Source: Terebella lapidaria (lineage: Eukaryota > Annelida > Polychaeta > Terebellida > Terebellidae). Taken from it: 64,000 nt of DNA. Position 1 is the stretch's first letter, and every line of letters begins with the position of its first letter. The notes under the pieces were generated by a model. That model saw only the letters and a program-made list of their open reading frames with translations, had not been told where the DNA came from and ran no database searches. Shown piece after piece: positions 54,790-64,000 of this stretch. The position numbers and the translations under genes were made by a program. The stretch covers positions 24,300,694-24,364,693 of the forward strand of contig OX424570.1 in the NCBI GenBank assembly GCA_949152475.1, read 5' to 3'.

Positions 54790-54965
54790 CAATTTTCTCT
54801 CGATTCCAGTGAACCTCCTCCTATACCTGCTTCTGAAGCTCCTTCACACAATATCAGTCCTCATCGACATGGCTGCTGAACTCGTCTACCACGAGCGCCT
54901 GACTAAAATGCAGCGCCATGGCAGCACAAACACGACCTCGCGCATTTTGAAGCTTTGAGATGAGG
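54790..54965 (+). pseudogene. Mutator-like transposase fragment, C-terminal part
   Basis: A short frame with NLLLYLLLKLLHTISVLID and ERLTKMQRH resembles the C-terminal helices of MULE-type transposases in invertebrates. It lies about 300 bp after the first fragment in the same strand order, with what looks like an intron remnant between them. Confidence 0.4.
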
Positions 54966-55036
54966 ACAGCGGCTTCTCTCATGACCCAAGGCAGCCACCT
55001 TAGTGCCGAATGGGACCCACAAGGACATTTGTGTGC

Positions 55037-55082
55037 CTGAAGAAGAAATAAAGTTCAACGGCACTTTGGGCTCAAGGAGGCT
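55037..55082 (-). mobile_element. LINE 3'-tail fragment, very short
   Basis: About 45 bp flanked by TTTGTGTGC(C/T)TGAA. Confidence 0.82.
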
Positions 55083-55117
55083 TTGTGTGCTTGAAATTTG
55101 GCATAAATCGAAGGAAT

Positions 55118-55265
55118 GAACGAATGAATGAATGAATTGAACGGCACTTTGGGCTCAAAAACGCAATTTCAGTGCCAAACCAGAATTTGAAATTGTAATG
55201 AAGAATGTTAAGACTAAAGGTTCGAGTATTTTTATATATCAGATTCTGCAGTGAACAGTGGAGAA
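55118..55265 (-). mobile_element. LINE 3'-tail fragment, GAAT-tail subfamily
   Basis: GAATGAACGAATGAATG end, core, and older-type UTR ending TCTGCAGTGAACAGTGG. Confidence 0.78.
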
Positions 55266-55822
55266 GCACCCTGTTAGGTGGTATATGTCCCATATGGTAG
55301 CATTCTGCCTTTTAAAGATACTATGTTATACCAAACGGGAAACCGCCCCCACACTCGCTATTGAAGGCGATTTTCCCGCCAAGTCAGTCTCAGTCGGGCA
55401 AATCATCACGAATGCTTGAAGGACCTGCCAACTGTTGATAACTTTGCCATATTATCGCTAACCAATAATCGCCTGGAACGGTAAGATCCATTACTTTTCC
55501 CGATGATATGCGCTAATTAGTAGTCACCTGCTTGTTGAAACGTTCTGTGATGACTTTTGAAGATGTTATGTGATATTTGCTGGTATTTTTTGGTGTCATA
55601 AATTTTTTCGCCTCAACGAAACACACAGGAACACGAGGTCTCATAAAAATACCAACCAACAGACGTTTTGACACATAAAGGTTGTCAACTTATAAGGAAT
55701 CCTCCTATGAACTAATCCAAACTTCAGAAAAAATATTTTTATTTCTGAAAGGGATTCACTTAAATCACTTTCCACGAATAACTCGTTATAAAAAAGCGGA
55801 CTAATCCTTAACTATTTTCATT

Positions 55823-56130
55823 ATGGACAAAATCAAATACATGCAGGAAGCCCACCGACAATTGTATGATAACAGGCACTATAGACCAATACATCAACCC
55901 CTCAGCCTAAAACCTATACTTTGACCAATGCATCTTTGAAAAGGAATATTTTTTCCTCCTTCCACCGGCCAATCCTAGGCATCGTATATTTTATGGACTA
56001 CCAAAGATCCATAAACCTCAGTCCAAATGGCACAATGACTTCCCGCCATCAAGAGTTCAGCACAGACAACAACCGAAAAGCTAACAGATTTAGACACGAC
56101 TGCTGTGCTGTCTTGTGCAATAAATGAAAC
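55823..56130 (+). mobile_element. Penelope-like retroelement RT remnant, heavily broken
   Basis: Short pieces resemble the RT of Penelope-like elements: a segment with HRQLYDNRHYRP and another with HRIFYGLPKIHKPQS, which fits the family motif YxLPKIHKP. The remnant covers about 300 bp with several breaks and no recognisable ends. It is old. Confidence 0.55.
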
Positions 56131-56159
56131 AACACCGAAGTTTCAATTGAAACCCTAAC

Positions 56160-56603
56160 TGTGGAGTTGGACCTGATGGGGCCAACCTGTATGCCCTAGG
56201 GATGCTCCATAAAGAAATAAAGGATTGTTAGAGCGTTGGTGGTGTGGTGTACGGCGGGAGATACCCCTGTACCCAGATGTACTGACGGCGGGGTCCTCCA
56301 TGTTTGTTTTGGGGAATTCCTGCTCCAGAAGGTGGAGATCACTACCTACGTCAAGAGGAATGGTATGGGGCAAGGTCTTACGTGACCCCTTGGGGCTTGG
56401 TGGATCACTTGTGGTCCTACCGAACCAGAATGATGGTAAACCCTGGAGTAACCAGCGATCGTCTGGAAAAACCGGTCACGGATAATCCTGCCGGGGACAA
56501 CGGGGGCCAAGACCTGACGGGGGCCAACCTGGTTGTTATCTACGTCGGCGGAAACGATCTAAGGGATGGGGTAGCGCCTGAGGCGGTGGCCCAAAACGTC
56601 TAG
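56160..56603 (+). pseudogene. SGNH-hydrolase-like fragment interrupted by a LINE tail
   Basis: A GC-richer block encodes GGDHYLRQEEW and, near its end, LVVIYVGGNDLRDGVAPEAV. That fits the VVxHxGGNDL block of SGNH/GDSL-like domains, which occur both in enzymes and in proteins of some mobile elements. The catalytic Ser block is not visible. A LINE tail sits at 56603-56650 and related sequence resumes after it. Host exon versus mobile element is undecided. Confidence 0.4.
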
Positions 56604-56652
56604 AAGAAGAAGAAGAAATAAAGCTTAACGGCACTTTGGGCTCAAGAAGGCC
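56603..56652 (-). mobile_element. LINE 3'-tail fragment inside the SGNH-like block
   Basis: About 50 bp. CCCAAAACGTCTAGA on one side and CCCTAAAACGTCCAGA on the other look like an aged target duplication. Confidence 0.8.
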
Positions 56653-58061
56653 CCTAAAACGTCCAGAGGATCCGACAGATGGTGTAAGTGCTGATGATAG
56701 TGATGGGGGTATTGGGGATGAAGGACAGGAGTCTGAAGACTAAGTTCACCCGGCTGAATGCCTGTCTGAAGCGAGTGTTCGGAAGTTGGTACCTTGATGT
56801 AAGTGTTAAATTTCAATCAGGAGAGGACTGTACCAGGATAACGTTCATTTGAATGTGAGGGGGCCAAAGTGTTGGCGGGGCGGGTACACACCTTTTTGTG
56901 TTATAGATTGTAGTGTACGATGTGATGTATTTTGTAATGTTATTTGATGTGATATATAAAATATATTGTGTGTGAGTGATGAAATAAAATGATGTGAGAG
57001 TAAAAGTGAGTTTTGGGGTTGGGTAATTATTTGATTTGATGTGTGAAGGGATGGAGGGTGACATGTTTTATTGATGTGTAATTATTTGTTTGATGTGTGA
57101 ACAAACAGAAGTGACATCCTGAATTATGAACTGCTCTGTTATGAAATTATACCATCTACAAACATAGAAATGTAGGTATGCATGCATCGCCGTTGGGGAA
57201 GTTGGCCTGGACTTCCACTCGCAACCTCAGCCAGAGGAGTTCCTGGCCCGGATACCAGGAGAGGCAGCTCACACTAATAATCCGCTGGTGATGTCCGTGC
57301 GATACTGTATTGGTGATAATAGATTGATACTTACATACGAACGTGAAGTATAACAGGAGACCCGACAAGGTACTGAAGACGCTTGTCCACAAGGAGCACC
57401 TTCTGTACTTGCATCGTTTCGTGGGTCCATCACCCAGCCGCATTAGTATAGTTGCAGGAGTTCCCAAACATCTATTTCGGGATGAGAAAAGGTATCCTGC
57501 GTGAGTTCGAATGGTCATCGAACTGTCCATGAACAGAGTGCTGAGTTGGATGCCCACCAACAGGCGCCGCACCCTTGGGCATGTCGTTACGTCATCGACA
57601 AGATAGCGGCGCTACGCAACTGGGCACCATTGCTCAGCTCATGAAGCTGAATGCTCTGCGCTTCTTCGGACTGACTTATACTTCGTGAACGACGCCACTG
57701 CTAACGAGCTTGCAGTGAAATCAACATGACCTCACTTCAGGAACGTGACCGTCAAAGAAATAGTCTTTTAAAGTCTCGCCTTTGCGCAGTTTCAGTTTCG
57801 TGCACATAACCCCTATTGTCCTATAGGGGTTATGTAAGCCCATTGGGGACATCACCAAGGTACAGGGTACTTCGAGGGATCTAGTGACCCGCTGTCGAAC
57901 TCGGTACAAAAGCGAGTTCCCATCTCCATCAGACTCTCGTTATTGGCTTCGGTGTCGTGATGAAATCATTCACGATGCAGTGCCTGCAAAGGTTCGCGAC
58001 TGCTAATATAGATAATCAATATGCATTTCTTTCAGGATATTCTTTCACCCATCATTTTGGA
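56653..58061. other. Possible decayed coding sequence
   Basis: 57340-57990 is GC-richer and has several interrupted frames on the plus strand (such as LVHKEHLLYLHRFVG). I do not recognise them. A family-E end is at 57305-57345. Confidence 0.35.
57804..57835. repeat. Perfect hairpin
   Basis: ACATAACCCCTAT, a 6-nt loop, then its exact complement. Confidence 0.9.
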
Positions 58062-58075
58062 TGGCGATTACAGAA

Positions 58076-58460
58076 GAGGAAGAAGGAATAAGCACTTGGA
58101 CTCAAGAAGGCCACTTCAGTGTCAAACAAAGATATAAAAGTAGTATCGAGAATGATAAGACCGTAACTTCTACAATTAAAAATTTCTAGTGAACGGTAAA
58201 AGCTACAAGATTAATGGTGAAAATATTGATGACTAGATCTAGACCCAAACGAGTTGACTAGAGTTGTAGACAGAATGTCTAGAAATGAAAAATATACCCC
58301 AATTCCCGGGAGGAAATTGAGGATTTTATGGATATTAAAATCATTGAAAACCTAGATGAACTGACACTCGTAAAACAAGCGACGAGTGTCAGCCGAATCT
58401 TGACAATGTACCAGGACATGCTCAACCGTCACCCACTATCGACAGGATGGAGATTACAGA
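58076..58460 (-). mobile_element. Longest LINE copy: ORF2 end, 3' UTR and tail
   Basis: On the minus strand this gives VTVEHVLVHCQDSADTRR, then HKILNFLPGIGVYF, then the 3' UTR shared by all the short copies, ending in (TTC)n-like sequence. Matching GGATGG-GATTACAG flanks near 58062 and 58447 look like a target duplication of about 17 bp. This copy shows that the widespread short repeats are 3' ends of a LINE. Confidence 0.8.
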
Positions 58461-58731
58461 GGAGTTATCAATTATTGCTCAGAGCTTCGTCTGTTGTCGC
58501 AAAGTAAGGCCAGTCCAACATGCCACAATGTAATGAAAATTGTTCCAAGACCACAGTTGTCAGACAAATTTGCTTGTCATCGTAAAAGTACCAGCTCAAG
58601 AGCTTACCACTCCCTCTGTGAAGTCAAGAAGTCATTTTTTTGTCAAGAGCAAAGTGCCTCTGATGAAACCGTCAGTTTCATTATTTGTGGGCTCAGCGTA
58701 CATCTGTGAAACCTATTTTTGTGACACTAGG

Positions 58732-58786
58732 AAGAAGAAGAAATAAAGTTTAAGGGCACTTTGGGCTCAAGAAGGCAATTTCAGTG
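58732..58786 (-). mobile_element. LINE 3'-tail fragment
   Basis: About 55 bp flanked by TTTGTGACACTAGGAA. Confidence 0.88.
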
Positions 58787-60111
58787 CCTAGTTTGTGACA
58801 CTAGGAATTAAGTGAGTGTTTGGCCCGTACACCTCGTCCAGGCCAAGCAAAACCCACACAAAGTTGGTGCCAGACCGTCGGCTGAAAGACTGATACTGAT
58901 CATTGAGAAAGTCGTCAGAGCCGGGTCAATCATCCATAGTGAACAGTGAACAGTGGGACATATATCGCCAACTGCATCAGCACGCTGACTATCAGTATGA
59001 CTCCGTCGATCACTGAGAACTTCGTCGATTCTGAGAGCGGGGTGGAGTTGCAGGCTTAGTCACAATTATTTCAATATTTTGGAAATGTTTTAATATTTTG
59101 GAAACAACAATTAACAACTCTTCTAAACATGACAGTACCATACATTCGATTCAACACATATTAGTGTTGTATTATTTTCCCAGCGAAGCCATGGCATATT
59201 TGCACCATTTCCTAAACCCATGTCAGCTGCAGATCGTGTGAAATGCACAATACAACTACTTTATTGGGTAGGGAGTGGGTCCGATACAAGTACTGGGTTA
59301 GGTTGTGTATTGCCGCTATAAACACAATACAAGAGAAAGCCGTGGTTTTGCCAGAGAATGAAAAACTACTTAACAAGAAACTAGCCTGGGTATGCAGTCG
59401 GATGTACTGCCAGCAAGCGAGCTGTGAAGGGTAACAGCTGCCAAGCTGAAACCTCTGACTTCAACAAAAATTGAAGCTTACAAAATCTTGAAACAATTTT
59501 CCACCGAATAGGATTTAGCTGGAGCGACCCATATGCCAGGGTTTCAGTTGATCTCCTACTCAGTCAAATTCCGCAGGGATTTCCAAAACCCAATATGCAT
59601 AACGTAAGCATGGGGCTATTGAGAAATTGTCAGTTGATGCTGCTTCAAATTCAACATTGACTCTCAACGAGTTAAAGATAAAACTACGGGACAGATCGGC
59701 ACAGTTGCTTAGCCACATGATGACCCGCCAGACCCAAGAAGCATTGCAGGAAATGAATCCTGCTAAATAATTTGGCGATAATGCTATACCCGGCAGCAAG
59801 AATGGTTAGCGTCTGGATCTGATCATATGTGACATGCTAGACATTTTTAAATGAATGATGTAAATATTGTGTTTTGAGAAGTATATAGATGTATGTGTCG
59901 ACATACTAGTACATCTGCTCACAATATTACAATTTTACGATAAGGTGTCAGTATATCTATCATTTTGCACTATAGAGCAACGAAAAATATTCAACTTCCT
60001 TTATTCAATTAGATCGAGAAAGTTTTAGAAATAAAAGGAAAATATTTTTATGTAATACATAGTAATATTTTTTTATCATCAACAACTTTTAACATCGTAA
60101 ATAGACTGACA
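58787..60111. other. No gene recognised
   Basis: Short frames only. No repeat shared with the rest of the window was noticed. Confidence 0.45.
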
Positions 60112-60165
60112 CTTAGAATGAATAAATGAATACAGTTTAAACGCCATTTCAGCCATTCCACCAGT
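60112..60165 (-). mobile_element. LINE 3'-tail fragment, degenerate
   Basis: GAATGAATAAATGAATAC end and a shortened core. Confidence 0.5.
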
Positions 60166-60566
60166 TATTTCAATCTGGTATTTAATTTTCACCCATGTGA
60201 CTAGTTATTCTAATATTTAATTATGGGATCAGTTGATTGCGACCTCCTCGTTGGTTGATCCTGGGTATATCTAATATCCTTGTTCAGAAAGCTTGAAAGG
60301 GGATATTAACTTTAGTGAGCAACAATCAATGAATATTTCAACCATATTCATTACATAAGAATAGTCATCCGTAACCCAGATTTATCATTTTGGTTTTGTG
60401 TGTCGCACGTCGGGACTATGTGGCCAAAACTTAGCAAAATCTGCGTCCTCACTTTCTACGTAGGCTATAAATGGCTACCGCCCGCATTTGGTCACGAGCC
60501 ACTGTAGGCCAAATGTGGAATTACGACGGATGCAACGCTATGCCAATAGGTTATCGGAACATTGAC

Positions 60567-60640
60567 GAATGAATGAAGTTTGACGGCACTTTGGGCTCAA
60601 AAAGTGCCAAACCAGAATATAACAAGTATAAGTCGCGCCC
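60567..60640 (-). mobile_element. LINE 3'-tail fragment, GAAT-tail subfamily
   Basis: GACGGCACTTTGGGCTCAAA core with an internal deletion. Confidence 0.75.
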
Positions 60641-60696
60641 GCGACAATTGGACGGGTTGCATCGAGGCGGACTGTTAGTGGAAGGAATTGGCATTG

Positions 60697-61529
60697 TTCT
60701 CATGTATTATCAAGTTCGAAGTCCTGCCACGACTTGAAAAATAGGTCAAGGTCACCCATCATCGAACTTGTCCGAGATCTGCTCATGATGCACCTCCGGT
60801 ATGATTTTGGCGGTATTTCGTTAAAAACTTTGTAAGTTATCGCGTTCACAAGGTACAAAGTCCTGTTTTCATGTATTGTCAAGTTCGAAGTCCTGCCACG
60901 ACCTGAAAAATAGGTCAAGGTCACCCATCATCGAACTTGTCCGAGATCTGCTCATGATGCACCTCTGGTATGATTTTGGCGGTATTTCGTTAAAAACTTT
61001 GTAAGTTATCGCGTTCACAAGGTACAAAGTCCTGTTTTCATGTATTGTCAAGTTCGAAGTCCTGCCACGACCTGAAAAATAGGTCAAGGTCACACATCAT
61101 CGAACTTGTCCGAGACCTGCTCATGATGCACCTCTGGTATGATTTTGGCGGTATTTCGTTAAAAACTTTGTAAGTTATCGCGTTCACAAGGTACAAAGTC
61201 CTGTTTTCATGTATTGTCAAGTTCGAAGTCCTGCCACGACCTGAAAAATAGGTCAAGGTCACCCATCATCGAACTTGTCCGAGATCTGCTCATGATGCAC
61301 CTCTGGTATGATTTTGGCGGTATTTCGTTAAAAACTTTGTAAGTTATCGCGTTCACAAGGTACAAAGTCCTGTTTTCATGTATTGTCAAGTTCGAAGTCC
61401 TGCCACGACCTGAAAAATAGGTCAAGGTCACCCATCATCGAACTTGTCCAAGATCTGTTCATGATGCACCTCTGGTATGATTTTGGCGGTATTTCGTTAA
61501 AAACTTGGTAAGTTATCGCGTTCACAAGA
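60697..61529. repeat. 169-bp satellite array, about five units
   Basis: Direct repeats with a period of exactly 169 bp at 60697, 60866, 61035, 61204 and 61373, about 98% identical. Each unit holds AGGTCAAGGTCA. Minus-strand frames of 74 codons repeat with the same period; they are a by-product of the array and not genes. Confidence 0.97.
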
Positions 61530-61536
61530 AATTGTT

Positions 61537-61580
61537 GACGGACGGACGGATGTCCGGACGGACGGACGGACGTGCGGACG
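61537..61580. repeat. GACG-rich simple repeat
   Basis: (GACG)n-like tract at the end of the satellite. Another is at 61728-61775, with smaller ones at 63450-63470 and 63625-63650. Confidence 0.85.
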
Positions 61581-61730
61581 AGACCTTCTTGTGTGCCTTT
61601 TACATGTTAAATTTCCTATCTAAAATAGGCACACAACTCCCCAAAATAGGCACACAAGAAGAAATTTCCTCACAACTTATGGTTGTGTGCCTTTTCTAGT
61701 CACACAACCATACTCTCGTCCGCCCGGACA
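61580..61730. repeat. Inverted repeat cluster around TTGTGTGCC
   Basis: CTTCTTGTGTGCCTTTT and AGGCACACAAGAAG face each other, and further TTGTGTGCC copies follow. Confidence 0.6.
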
Positions 61731-61805
61731 GACGGACGGACGGACAGACGGACGGCTAGACAGACAGACGGACACGCCAATCTAATAGGCGGGTTGGTTG
61801 CACGC

Positions 61806-61876
61806 AACCCGCCCAAAAATGAAATGAAGGATGGTAAAACCTTATGTTCGAGTATCAATAGTCTGTAGTGAAAATC
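61806..61876 (-). mobile_element. LINE 3'-UTR fragment of the older type
   Basis: ACCTTATGTTCGAGTATCAA to GTCTGTAGTGAAAA matches the UTR parts at 33061-33120 and 55200-55260. Confidence 0.55.
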
Positions 61877-61880
61877 TATG

Positions 61881-62101
61881 TACGAGCCATCCGTCCTAAA
61901 TTCGCCGCATCCCAAAATTCGCCAACTCAATGTTATCAGAACTCAGAAACTCGGTTTATGGAAAACAAACTGCTGATACAAAGACTGAATATCAGAGTCT
62001 TGATTGATGATAGAACTGTTTGGTTTCATTTGCAGTACAAGGTCTTAAAGCCCTGTTGGCGAATTTGGGAATGCGGCGAATTTAGGACGGATGGCTCGTA
62101 G
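61881..62101. mobile_element. Small MITE with 46-bp terminal inverted repeats
   Basis: TACGAGCCATCCGTCCTAAA to TTCGCCAAC at 61881-61926 is mirrored at 62056-62101 with about two mismatches. A partial third arm is at 62140-62172. Confidence 0.72.
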
Positions 62102-62172
62102 TGATCTGGAGCACATAACCAGAGTCTGAAAATGCTGTTGGGAATGCGGCGAATTTAGGACGGATGGCTCCT

Positions 62173-64000
62173 GTCCCGTATTTTTTCTGTTGCCAACAAA
62201 ACAGGACACAAAACCTGCTGCATCAGTCAACAAAACTGTGTCAAATGTGCAAACATACCTATGAGAACACGAAAACTGACTGTACACATGACATCCACTT
62301 TTCGACAGTACATGTGGTCTCAAACTCACGACGCATTTCCAGTTCGTGTGTTCGATGCTGTGCGCTGTGACATTCATTTCTCGGTGTAATATGCACTGTA
62401 CAAATAAGTCAGCCCTTTATTTAATACCCTTGAGTTTATCAGGAGTTATAGAAAGGCGAAGTCAGGCGTACCAGCTGGTTACGGGTGAATGCATTTACGT
62501 AACAAATTATGTAACCCGCCTAACAGTTCTAAACAACTCCTCTAACTGAATGTTAACTGCTCACTGGAAACAATAGCTGTGTATTTGTTTTGACTCGCAG
62601 TCCACTGTTTCAATCCAAGAAGATGAAAATGGGCGCAGCTTACTATTTCTTCTAAATTCAATGAAGATTAAAAATGTGCCAGACGAATCAAATATGGTAA
62701 ACATTCAGTGGGTGAGTAGTATTAAAGTAAGGTGCGCTACTTGGGCCGGAAAATGTAGTGGGGGGGGGGGGGGGGGGGAACGAAAGCTAAAAATGAAAAC
62801 AACATAGACCCAGGGTCAAGAAAGGGTACCGAAGAAATGTCGAGTTTGCGCCACAACTGTTTTTTTAGCAACATAGGTTCGATCTTTCAATCATTCAATG
62901 TCACTGCAGGTCAAATTCAAGGTCATCACTGTAATCAATAATGTGACTTTTCTTTTGAATGTGCCCTTGAAGTAAGGGTTTATTCCGCACAGCTCCGATT
63001 ATGGAGAGAAAAGTGGCTGATTTTTTCTCGAAATATATTTCGATCTCAAATATTTTTTTTGAGGGGGGGGGGGGGGGGATCGCTCAACACAGACTAACTA
63101 TAGTGACTTTGATCTTGGACCAAACATTATTTGTTTCTTTTCTTTGGTGAGTCGGAAAATAAATATGGCCGCGACATGCAGACCAGTGGTTCGAGAACAA
63201 TGGAAATTATACACATTGCAGGGGTAGTCCCATGCAACAATTAGAGAAAAGATTACTGATATGATTTCCCATTCTGATTGTGCCAGTATTTAAGCTCTAC
63301 ATTGTAGTGTTTTGGGAGTTTACTCCATACAACTCCCATTATGAAGGAAGATGTGGATGCAATTTTTGAAATCCAAATTAGTTATTATGTATTTTTCCCA
63401 AACTTTCAGAAAGACCTAAGCTTTTTCAAATACGGAAATGTTCACGCCGGACAGACGGACGGACACAACGCCATGCCAATAGGTTAAAACATATATAAAA
63501 AAACAAAAACCTAAAAACTACTCATTTCCACAATACTGTGCATTTTGGCATTAAGAACATTTGTCAGACTATATGCTGGCCCTTTACCAGTCTGAAAGGT
63601 CCGATAACCTATTGTGGTGGCATTGCGTCCGTCCGTCCGTCGTCTGTCGTCCACATTTTTATCTTTAAAGTTTACAGGCGGAATTTTCTGGAATTTCGCA
63701 CAAAAATGCCTAAAATGCCTAGATTTTTGTTCCAAAAGATTCCCCTTACGTACCTTTAAGATGTGTATAAACTTCGCTACCCTTGAATCGCCGGTCTGTA
63801 TGTGGCGGTCGTTTTGATTTTCTGACGGGTCAGTAAAAAAAAAAATTTCACCCTTTGAAAAAATGTTTGGACTTTTTCGCAACTTTTCTGCTTCAAAATG
63901 GGACCTGCCACCAACTGTGCTCAAAGAAGTATTGAAGATAGAGCTTAGATGTTGACACTTTCAAATAGGAAGTCTGATTTGTGAGGTGTTCTTGAATTTG
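62173..64000. other. No gene recognised
   Basis: Holds poly-G tracts, an inverted pair of GACGGAC/GTCCGTC arms (63450-63490 and 63600-63650) and AT-rich sequence to the window edge. Confidence 0.5.
62758..62778. repeat. Poly-G tract
   Basis: About 20 G in a row. Similar tracts lie at 17726, 21184, 32046, 32760, 33717 and 63064, with poly-C at 41251. Confidence 0.85.

Noticed and set aside
60700-61431. Four identical 74-codon minus-strand frames as a gene family
   Set aside because: They repeat with the 169-bp satellite period and overlap each other; no start context or domain.
4239-61876. The many short near-identical repeats as a CRISPR-like array
   Set aside because: Spacing is irregular over 57 kb, each copy has its own flanking target duplication, and the genome is eukaryotic.

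Overview
The window is eukaryotic, AT-rich and gene-poor. It looks like a marine invertebrate, most likely a mollusc or another lophotrochozoan. Reasons: a GPCR of the galanin/allatostatin-A type, a THAP-type transposase gene, a 169-bp satellite carrying AGGTCAAGGTCA next to (GACG)n tracts, and many short LINE tails. The species call is inference. The only apparently intact host gene is the intronless GPCR at 26077-27213 on the minus strand. Almost everything else is mobile DNA at different stages of decay.

Region by region: 1-4640 holds degenerate repeats. 4642-24085 is a recent direct tandem duplication of a 3.46-kb unit. Copy 1 (4642-20626) is split by a young, apparently whole 12.5-kb Ty3-type LTR retrotransposon at 4940-17462 on the minus strand, and copy 2 (20627-24085) still holds the empty target site. 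24086-37400 holds LINE tails, MITE-like inverted repeats, a Crypton-type recombinase fragment at 29255-29505 and the GPCR. 37400-50050 holds more LINE tails, a 0.6-kb element with long inverted arms and a broken THAP gene (47580-50047) whose first exon was hit by LINE insertions. 50050-59000 holds fragments of a LINE RNase H, a Mutator-like transposase, a Penelope-like RT and an SGNH-like protein. 59000-64000 holds the 169-bp satellite, GACG tracts and a MITE.

The most unusual object is the Ty3 element. Besides gag and pol it carries, where an env gene could lie, two extra genes encoding C2H2 zinc-finger proteins, one with an acidic tail and one with an RS-rich tail. Each has its own TATA, CACGTG and GCCAAT promoter module. 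The two modules share the same spacing, so gene plus promoter probably duplicated inside the element. The LTR promoter also has a TATA box and CACGTG. This suggests, as inference, an element that encodes its own nucleic-acid-binding regulators from internal promoters.

A second theme is a LINE family, probably I/Nimb-like from its C-terminal TVEHVL motif and RNase H. About thirty short 5'-truncated copies occur, many with clear target-site duplications, and all but one point the same way. Nested insertions give a relative history: old dispersed repeat, then LINE tail, then the 3.46-kb duplication, then the Ty3 insertion.
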